In this document: one piece after another, positions 5,953 through 10,525 of the stretch
Layout of the letters: each line of letters starts with the position of its first letter
Numbering within the stretch: the stretch's first letter is position 1
Assembly: GCA_001787465.1 (NCBI GenBank)
Contig: MFXJ01000035.1
Coordinates: forward strand, 1-10,525
Direction: 5' to 3'
From: Candidatus Peregrinibacteria bacterium RIFOXYB2_FULL_32_7
GTDB lineage: Bacteria; Patescibacteriota; Gracilibacteria; UBA1369; GWF2-33-10
DNA: 10,525 nt
Notes under the pieces: model-generated
The model's database searches: none
What the model was told of the DNA's origin: nothing
What the model saw: the letters and a program-made list of their open reading frames with translations, nothing else
Made by a program: the position numbers and the translations under genes

Positions 5953-6861
5953 ATGGGAGTGGCAATTTCAATCAGAAATTTACATAAAATCTATGCGAAT
6001 GGCACAAAAGCCCTGAATGATGTTTCTTTTGATATTAAAGAAGGTGAATTCTTCGGACTGCTTGGGCCAAATGGATCAGGGAAAACTACCATAATAAATA
6101 TCCTTTCCGGAGCAACACGATTAACTACCGGCGAAGTTGATATTTGCGGATGCAATATCTTAAAATATCCAGAAAAAATAAAAATGTTGCTTGGCGTTGT
6201 ACCGCAAGAAGTCACTTTTGATTCGTTTTTTGATGTCAATGAAATCTTAAATTTACAATCGGGATATTATGGTATTCGCAACAATCAAAAGAAAATTGAT
6301 GAACTTTTAGAAAGACTAAGCTTAAAAGATAAAAAATATACTAATAATAGAACTCTTTCCGGCGGCATGAAAAGACGTCTTCTTATTGCTAAAGCTTTGG
6401 TACATAATCCAAAAATTTTTATTTTAGATGAACCAACTGCCGGAGTCGATGTTGAACTGCGATATGGCCTTTGGGAATACATTAAAGAATTAAATAAAAA
6501 TGGCCTGACAATTTTACTTACTACTCATTATTTAGAAGAAGCTGAGAATTTATGCCGCAAAATAGCAATAATTAATAAAGGTGATTTAATCGCTTTAGAA
6601 AAAACCAAGAAACTACTTAAATCCATGGGTGATAATAAAAAAATGACTCTTATTTTTAAAGAAATAGTCAAATCTATTCCAAAAGAAATTTTACCTTTCA
6701 ATCCTCAACTAAAAAATGATTTTGAAATTATTATCAATTTCGAAGTCAATAATCTCATGACTGTTTTTGAAAATTTACGGCCATTAAGCACATCATTAGC
6801 TGATATAAATCTAGAAGGCCAAAGTTTAGAAAAAATATTTATAAACCTAACTAAAAAATAA
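5953..6861 (+). CDS. ABC transporter ATP-binding protein, YadG/NodI-like
   Basis: This 302-residue protein powers the ABC-2 permease encoded next. All nucleotide-binding elements are intact: A-loop Y14, Walker A GPNGSGKT at 38-45, Q-loop Q85, signature LSGGMKRR at 135-142, Walker B IFILDE at 155-160 with catalytic E160, and switch H192 (TTHYLEEAE). The C-terminal 100 residues after the nucleotide domain are the regulatory tail usual in DrrA/NodI/YadG-type exporters, and the length matches YadG (about 308). The substrate cannot be read from the sequence; drugs, lipids or glycans are typical for the family. The gene starts 7 bases after prfB and its TAA overlaps the permease ATG by one base, so ATPase and permease are translationally coupled and probably co-transcribed with prfB. 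The start could also be the GTG at 5959; the difference is two residues. Confidence 0.93.
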   Translation: MGVAISIRNLHKIYANGTKALNDVSFDIKEGEFFGLLGPNGSGKTTIINILSGATRLTTGEVDICGCNILKYPEKIKMLLGVVPQEVTFDSFFDVNEILNLQSGYYGIRNNQKKIDELLERLSLKDKKYTNNRTLSGGMKRRLLIAKALVHNPKIFILDEPTAGVDVELRYGLWEYIKELNKNGLTILLTTHYLEEAENLCRKIAIINKGDLIALEKTKKLLKSMGDNKKMTLIFKEIVKSIPKEILPFNPQLKNDFEIIINFEVNNLMTVFENLRPLSTSLADINLEGQSLEKIFINLTKK

Positions 6862-7622
6862 TGAATCTAGTCGGAACATATACCCGTTTTAAAAGAGAAA
6901 GCAAAAGATTTCTAAGTGTTTATATTCAAACCATTTTAGCGCCAGTTTTTAGCAATCTTCTATATTTAGCCATTTTCGGACTCACTCTTAATAAAACTAT
7001 TTCCAATGTGCACGGCATAAGTTATTTAGAATTTTTAGGTCCAGGCTTAATAGCCATGGGGATCATTAATAACGCCTATCAAAATCCTTCTTCTTCTTTA
7101 ATAATTTCAAAATTTCAAGGACATATTATGGATCTTTTAACCATTCCCCTAAAAGCCGGAGAAATCCTGTTTGCATATATTGCTTCCGCTTTGTTTCGCG
7201 CTTTTCTTATCGCTATTGTAACTTATATCACTCTTAGTTTTTTTATTGATTTTCATTACGCTTCTATTTTTATAATTTTTCTTTCAATTTTAATGATTTC
7301 GCTTTTTTTTGCGTTTTTAGGCTTTTTTACAGGCATATGGGCAAAAGATTTTGATAATATTGCTTTTATTCAAATATTTATTCTAACTCCAATGATTTAT
7401 CTTGGCGGTGTTTTTTATAGCATTAAATCGTTACCTTTATTTTTTCAAAAAATTTCCACTTTTAATCCTATCGTTTATATGATTGATTTGCTGAGATATG
7501 GATTTACCGGCGTTCACGATTTTACTATTTGGAAAAGTTTAATTATCTTAGGTATTTTTAATTTAATTATCGGATCAATCAGTTACTACACGCTCAAAAT
7601 CGGCTGGAAAATTAAAACCTGA
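6861..7622 (+). CDS. ABC-2 type exporter permease, YadH/NodJ-like
   Basis: The 253-residue product is the membrane half of the exporter and would work as a dimer with two copies of the preceding ATPase. Six hydrophobic segments are visible near residues 20-42, 54-74, 103-129, 134-158, 165-187 and 225-246. The family phrases are present: FLGPGLIAMGIINNAYQ after the first helix and PMIYLGGVFYSIKSLP before the last periplasmic loop, followed by FNPIVYMIDLLRYGFTG. Length and order match YadH and NodJ (about 255). The start codon shares its A with the stop of the ATPase gene (TAATG), typical of coupled translation. The substrate is not known. It ends with TGA, consistent with UGA being a stop codon in this genome. 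Confidence 0.93.
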   Translation: MNLVGTYTRFKRESKRFLSVYIQTILAPVFSNLLYLAIFGLTLNKTISNVHGISYLEFLGPGLIAMGIINNAYQNPSSSLIISKFQGHIMDLLTIPLKAGEILFAYIASALFRAFLIAIVTYITLSFFIDFHYASIFIIFLSILMISLFFAFLGFFTGIWAKDFDNIAFIQIFILTPMIYLGGVFYSIKSLPLFFQKISTFNPIVYMIDLLRYGFTGVHDFTIWKSLIILGIFNLIIGSISYYTLKIGWKIKT

Positions 7623-7659
7623 TTTATCAAAAACCACAAATCATTATTGACAAAACTCC

Positions 7660-7688
7660 TTGTTGTATTGAAAGGTTTTATTTATATT
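7660..7688 (+). promoter_or_regulatory. Candidate promoter for the esterase gene
   Basis: TTGTTG (7660-7665) and TATATT (7683-7688) are 17 bases apart, with 3 of 6 and 5 of 6 consensus matches. Transcription would start near 7695, 40 bases before the ATG at 7737. A full TTGACA at 7647-7652 has no good -10 box at 16-18 bases. Support is modest, but the 114-base gap after the permease allows an independent promoter. Confidence 0.35.
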
Positions 7689-7736
7689 AAAAAATGTATT
7701 TGTCGTAACAAAACTTTATTTTCTAATTTAATCTTC

Positions 7737-9014
7737 ATGAAAAGATTATCGTTGCTAGCATCAACGCTATTTATCGTAGCCAGTTTATATCTTCTTATAG
7801 TAATGCCGATAAAAACAACTGCTGATAATACAAACTATATTGCAAAAAAAATTTTAGTACCAATAGCTAATGATTACGATAATACAGAAAGGCCAGTTGT
7901 AATATTTACCCCTGCCAATATCGATAGCACCAAAGAATATCCGTTAGTCTTATATTTTCATGGTTACGGCTACAATTTAAACACAGAAACAGACGCAAAT
8001 GGTATTATTAATATGGCTAGTGATCAAACTAGTAATTACATAAAAATAGTAAATCAAGCTCTAATCAATGAACGCGAAAAAAACGAAATTGCTGAAAATT
8101 GGATTGTATTAATGATTGACGGAACTAATTGCCTAAATGGCAGTTTTTTTATTGATTCAAATTTTACTGGTACTTTAGGAAAATGGGCAACAGAAGAAGT
8201 TCCAAATTATATAGAAAATACTTATGGAATAAAATTTTCTAACGATCCATACAAACGTGCTCTGACTGGGCATTCGATGGGTGGATACGCGGCTTTAAGA
8301 TTATCGGAAATATATAGCCCTACAGAAACTCAAAGTGTTTCATATGGAATCGCCGCCGTTAATAATCCTGTAACTTCTTGGATCGCTTCAAGCGGTTTAG
8401 CACCAAAAGTTGTAGCTGAAAATGAACGAGATGATAAAGGTATGGTTGAATATAAATTTGATGATTCTGTAATAAAAGATCAAATAAGCACAGAAAATAA
8501 TCTCTATACTTGGACGATTCCTAGGCTAACAGATATTTTATTTGCCTTATCAGCGGTTATGGATAAAAATTCCATTAGGAACTACGATAAAGTGTCAAAC
8601 ACATATTCTGTTTGCAGTCCTGAAGATGAAAATTTAGATTTTGTATTAAATCCTTATGGCATGATTAATCCAAAAGACCTTTTAGATTGGCTGATAAATG
8701 ACGTTTCAGATAATATTTTAAAAAATCCTGAAATCTGGAGGGATAGTTATGTCTATTTTGATGGCCAAGCGGCTGGATATGACGATGAATATAATCTTCA
8801 ATATAACGCTAAATATTTGGATAATTTATTAAATCAAATCAATAAACAAACAAAAGATTTTGATATAAACTTCACTTCATCTTTTTATCCAAATAAAGAA
8901 GATAAACGTTTTTATACTGAGAAACGAACCGATCGCCAACATACTCATTTTTATGAATTAACCTACCGAACCGAAAAAGCCTTTGATTTTATTGCGGAAA
9001 AAATGGGGAAATGA
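7737..9014 (+). CDS. Exported or membrane-anchored alpha/beta-hydrolase, esterase family
   Basis: I chose the ATG at 7737 (425 residues) over the TTG at 7647. It begins MKRLSLLASTLFIVASLYLL, a clear signal peptide or N-terminal membrane anchor, whereas the extra 30 residues overlap promoter-like DNA. The enzyme should act outside the cytoplasmic membrane. The nucleophile elbow GHSMGG puts the catalytic serine at S180, the oxyanion segment LYFHGYG is at 72-78, and H402 or H404 in DRQHTHFYE is the likely catalytic histidine. This fits the putative-esterase family (esterase D, antigen 85, S-formylglutathione hydrolase-like folds). The acid residue is unclear; D or E residues around 330-345 (FDGQAAGYDDEY) are candidates. 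About 100 residues between the serine and this stretch are extra compared with minimal members and may form a lid. The substrate is unknown; an ester on the cell envelope or a host- or medium-derived lipid is possible. It is convergent with the lipoprotein gene downstream. Confidence 0.85.
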   Translation: MKRLSLLASTLFIVASLYLLIVMPIKTTADNTNYIAKKILVPIANDYDNTERPVVIFTPANIDSTKEYPLVLYFHGYGYNLNTETDANGIINMASDQTSNYIKIVNQALINEREKNEIAENWIVLMIDGTNCLNGSFFIDSNFTGTLGKWATEEVPNYIENTYGIKFSNDPYKRALTGHSMGGYAALRLSEIYSPTETQSVSYGIAAVNNPVTSWIASSGLAPKVVAENERDDKGMVEYKFDDSVIKDQISTENNLYTWTIPRLTDILFALSAVMDKNSIRNYDKVSNTYSVCSPEDENLDFVLNPYGMINPKDLLDWLINDVSDNILKNPEIWRDSYVYFDGQAAGYDDEYNLQYNAKYLDNLLNQINKQTKDFDINFTSSFYPNKEDKRFYTEKRTDRQHTHFYELTYRTEKAFDFIAEKMGK

Positions 9015-9048
9015 TTTTATTCTCTACCTGAATCCTATAAAAAATTAT

Positions 9049-9582
9049 TTATTGTTCAGTAGAAGACATAACTATGTTAATTGCACAATTTTCCTTTTTT
9101 AAACCAATATTAATAGCACCTTGAGCTGAAGTTAAACATCGCCCAATATCGTCAAGCTGACGATCCGTAGAGGTAGAAACATATTGAACATATGGCATCC
9201 CCTCTTGAATACCAGCAAAATTCATAAACACTGGACTAGCTAAAGAAGCTCCTGTTATTGGGCGCATAACTTCTCTATGATCAACGCATTGTCTCATAAC
9301 AACATCCTGAAAAGTTAATATAATTATTAATTGACTCGCCTGTTCAGTAGATATTTTTCCATCTATTAAATTTTGCTTTATTTGTTCTCTAAATAATGTA
9401 ATTTCCTCAGGAGAGAATCCTCCATTTACACCTTTTCTTGCCTCATTTAATATATTTTCTGAAGCTTCAGTAGAGATATCACAACCGACTTGAAATGTTG
9501 CCGTATCAGTATGTTGAGGTTGGCATCCCGCCATTAATCCTAAAGTGGTTAAGCCACCAGCAATTATATTTGGTATTCGCAT
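9049..9582 (-). CDS. Putative lipoprotein, unknown function (177 aa)
   Basis: The N-terminus (MRIPNIIAGGLTTLGLMAGC) is a short lipoprotein signal with a lipobox-like LMAGC; C20 would be lipidated after cleavage, leaving a mature protein of about 158 residues anchored on the outer face of the membrane. I recognise no domain in the rest. The mature part has four further cysteines (in VGCDIS, RQCVDH, GRCLTS and ENCAIN), which could form two disulfides outside the cell, and a helical, charged segment at about 40-90. The start at 9582 is supported by the signal peptide and by a strong promoter about 20 bases upstream. The gene is convergent with the esterase, 34 bases apart. It shares no visible similarity with the lipoprotein at 9721-10233 beyond the signal. 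Confidence is good for coding and localisation, nil for role. Confidence 0.8.
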   Translation of the reverse strand: MRIPNIIAGGLTTLGLMAGCQPQHTDTATFQVGCDISTEASENILNEARKGVNGGFSPEEITLFREQIKQNLIDGKISTEQASQLIIILTFQDVVMRQCVDHREVMRPITGASLASPVFMNFAGIQEGMPYVQYVSTSTDRQLDDIGRCLTSAQGAINIGLKKENCAINIVMSSTEQ

Positions 9583-9607
9583 ATAGTTTAAAAATTAAGA
9601 AGAAAAT

Positions 9608-9636
9608 ATTGTAATATGAATTAAAAACTTTGTCAA
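9608..9636 (-). promoter_or_regulatory. Strong sigma-70-type promoter of the 177-aa lipoprotein gene
   Basis: On the minus strand TTGACA (9636-9631) and TACAAT (9613-9608) are separated by exactly 17 bases: 6 of 6 and 5 of 6 consensus matches. Transcription would start near 9601, giving a leader of about 20 bases before the ATG at 9582. This is the best promoter in the window and shows that the two lipoprotein genes need not be one operon. Confidence 0.75.
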
Positions 9637-9720
9637 ATTTTAAGCCCAAAAAACTGACAAAAAATGGATCAAAAGATTTTCAGATGGAAAAAATAATTTG
9701 ATAAAATAGTGGGAAAGAAC

Positions 9721-10233
9721 TTAATAATTAAATTCTTCTGGATTTTCGTTAATTTCTAATAAAGTATGATATTTTGATTTAAAATCTTTTTGATCTATGC
9801 TGAATTTAACATTACTTTCATAGGTGTAAGCTATATAGTAATAGCCAAATTTTTTAATTGGTAGAACTATATATCCATTTAATTCAGAATCTTTTGCTTC
9901 TAAAATATTAAATATTTCTAAATCACCTATAAAAACAGGAGTTAAATTATTAAATGTTGTTTTATCCAAATGTCCTTCAAAGGCGGCAAAAGCACCAATT
10001 TTATTATTAAAAAAACTCTCTTTATCTACTTTATAAATTTCAACACTTACTTTATTTAAATTTTGATAAAACACTAAAAATCTTGAAGCTTCTTCTAAAG
10101 TTTTTAATTGAACAATATTCCCCACCCCACCATTTGGAGCAAATGAAATAGTAGAATTTTCATTAACTGAACAACCAATTAAAATTAAACTTATTAAAAT
10201 AAAAATTGATATAATAAAATAATAATGTTTCAT
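9721..10233 (-). CDS. Putative lipoprotein, unknown function (170 aa)
   Basis: The N-terminus is a textbook lipoprotein signal: K2, a hydrophobic run FIISIFILISLILI, then lipobox LIGC with C21 as the lipidated residue. The mature part of about 150 residues begins with a Ser/Asn-rich linker (SVNENSTIS) and continues as a mixed alpha/beta domain without other cysteines. I recognise no family. Aromatic residues are frequent near the C-terminus (KKFGYYYIAYTYES). It should face the outside of the cell membrane. The gene is AT-rich even for this window, with A/T-ending codons throughout. It is divergent from the gene starting at 10348. Upstream lies a TATAAT box within a small palindrome, but without a convincing -35 element. 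The start is fixed by the signal peptide. Confidence 0.82.
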   Translation of the reverse strand: MKHYYFIISIFILISLILIGCSVNENSTISFAPNGGVGNIVQLKTLEEASRFLVFYQNLNKVSVEIYKVDKESFFNNKIGAFAAFEGHLDKTTFNNLTPVFIGDLEIFNILEAKDSELNGYIVLPIKKFGYYYIAYTYESNVKFSIDQKDFKSKYHTLLEINENPEEFNY

Positions 10234-10271
10234 ATAAAAAATGATTTAAAATAAGCAAAATTTATAATACA

Positions 10272-10287
10272 TTGTGATTATACACAA
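10272..10287 (-). promoter_or_regulatory. Small palindrome around a TATAAT box
   Basis: TTGTG and CACAA (10272-10276 and 10283-10287) flank the hexamer that reads TATAAT on the minus strand. This places a consensus -10 box for the 170-aa lipoprotein gene at the centre of a possible operator. No good -35 box lies 16-18 bases upstream. Five-base arms can arise by chance, so this is a weak call. Confidence 0.25.
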
Positions 10288-10347
10288 ATTGGTACTTGAA
10301 AAGATAATATGTTAATTTATTTATACTAAATAGATCAAATACAAACT

Positions 10348-10525
10348 ATGAAAAATATAAAAGTATATAAAAATTCAGGTGATAGTCTTATTTCTCAATT
10401 AGAGTCTTTTTATAAAACTTTTAAGGAAATTAATGATTTAGAAAAAGTTAGCTTTGATCTGACAGAACTGAACTGGATTAATCCTTTATTAATCAATACT
10501 ATCTCTACTTATACTTACCACTCTA
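10348..10525 (+). CDS. N-terminus of a possible STAS-like protein (partial, leaves window)
   Basis: From the ATG at 10348 the frame is open for 59 codons to the right edge. It begins MKNIKVYKNSGDSLISQLE and continues with KVSFDLTELNWINPLLINT. The pattern of a beta strand ending in DLTEL, then W-I-N-P before a helix, resembles the core of STAS-like modules, where the phrase precedes the phosphorylatable or regulatory helix; in some bacteria such a module is fused to an ATP-binding domain. Only the first third or so can be seen, so this is tentative. The gene is divergent from the 170-aa lipoprotein, with 114 bases between them. A TATACT box at 10322-10327 is a possible -10 element. No Shine-Dalgarno sequence is present. 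Confidence 0.6.
   Translation, partial: MKNIKVYKNSGDSLISQLESFYKTFKEINDLEKVSFDLTELNWINPLLINTISTYTYHS

Noticed and set aside
5991..6482. Two minus-strand frames inside the ABC ATPase gene
   Set aside because: Antisense shadows of conserved Walker A, signature and Walker B segments; no independent evidence.
7620..7643. Possible terminator after the permease (TGATTT...AAATCA)
   Set aside because: A 6-bp AT-only stem with a 12-base loop and no T-run; too weak to annotate.
7647..7736. Longer N-terminus of the esterase from TTG at 7647
   Set aside because: The extra 30 residues carry no signal-like order, overlap promoter-like DNA, and would bury the clear signal peptide that starts at 7737.

Overview
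The window is AT-rich, densely packed bacterial DNA. It most resembles a genome of the Candidate Phyla Radiation (Patescibacteria). Four things suggest this. The left edge carries a small protein with four CxxC pairs of a type I associate with that group. There is an AAA_14/DUF4143 ATPase, together with a fossil of a second copy. Almost no start codon has a Shine-Dalgarno sequence. The right edge holds the beginning of a STAS-like protein. This placement is inference and no marker fixes the lineage. Release factor 2 is encoded and TGA ends several genes, so UGA is a stop codon here; the UGA-glycine lineages (Gracilibacteria, Absconditabacteria) are therefore unlikely.

Layout. Bases 1-1230 (minus strand) hold a likely two-gene unit: a class II Fic AMP-transferase with a C-terminal DNA-binding domain, then the zinc-ribbon protein that runs off the left edge. 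The leader of fic (1231-1345) carries two related 10-bp-stem hairpins and a fair promoter. Bases 1384-1440 match the last 18 codons of the ATPase at 1850-3160 and are the remnant of another copy. An unrecognised 75-residue protein (1492-1719, minus) is divergent from the ATPase, with facing promoters and a large palindrome between them. A Wzx-type flippase (3180-4700, minus) converges on the ATPase gene.

Bases 4850-7622 (plus strand) look like one operon: prfB, an ABC ATPase and an ABC-2 permease. prfB is read through a programmed +1 frameshift at CTTTGAC, so the gene starts at 4850, well upstream of where the long open frame begins. The ATPase and permease overlap by one base and form a YadG/YadH-like exporter. 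Between the flippase and prfB lie a 20-bp REP-like palindrome and a 13-bp direct repeat.

Bases 7737-9014 encode a membrane-anchored or secreted alpha/beta-hydrolase with GHSMGG. It converges on two unrelated lipoprotein genes on the minus strand (9049-9582 and 9721-10233), the first with a near-consensus sigma-70 promoter. A divergent gene starting at 10348 leaves the window.

Fic, the ATPase and the fossil give the left 3 kb an accessory character. The middle holds a core gene (prfB) with an exporter, and the right part holds cell-envelope genes. No tRNA, rRNA, CRISPR array or transposase was seen. No gene-free gap exceeds 300 bases.
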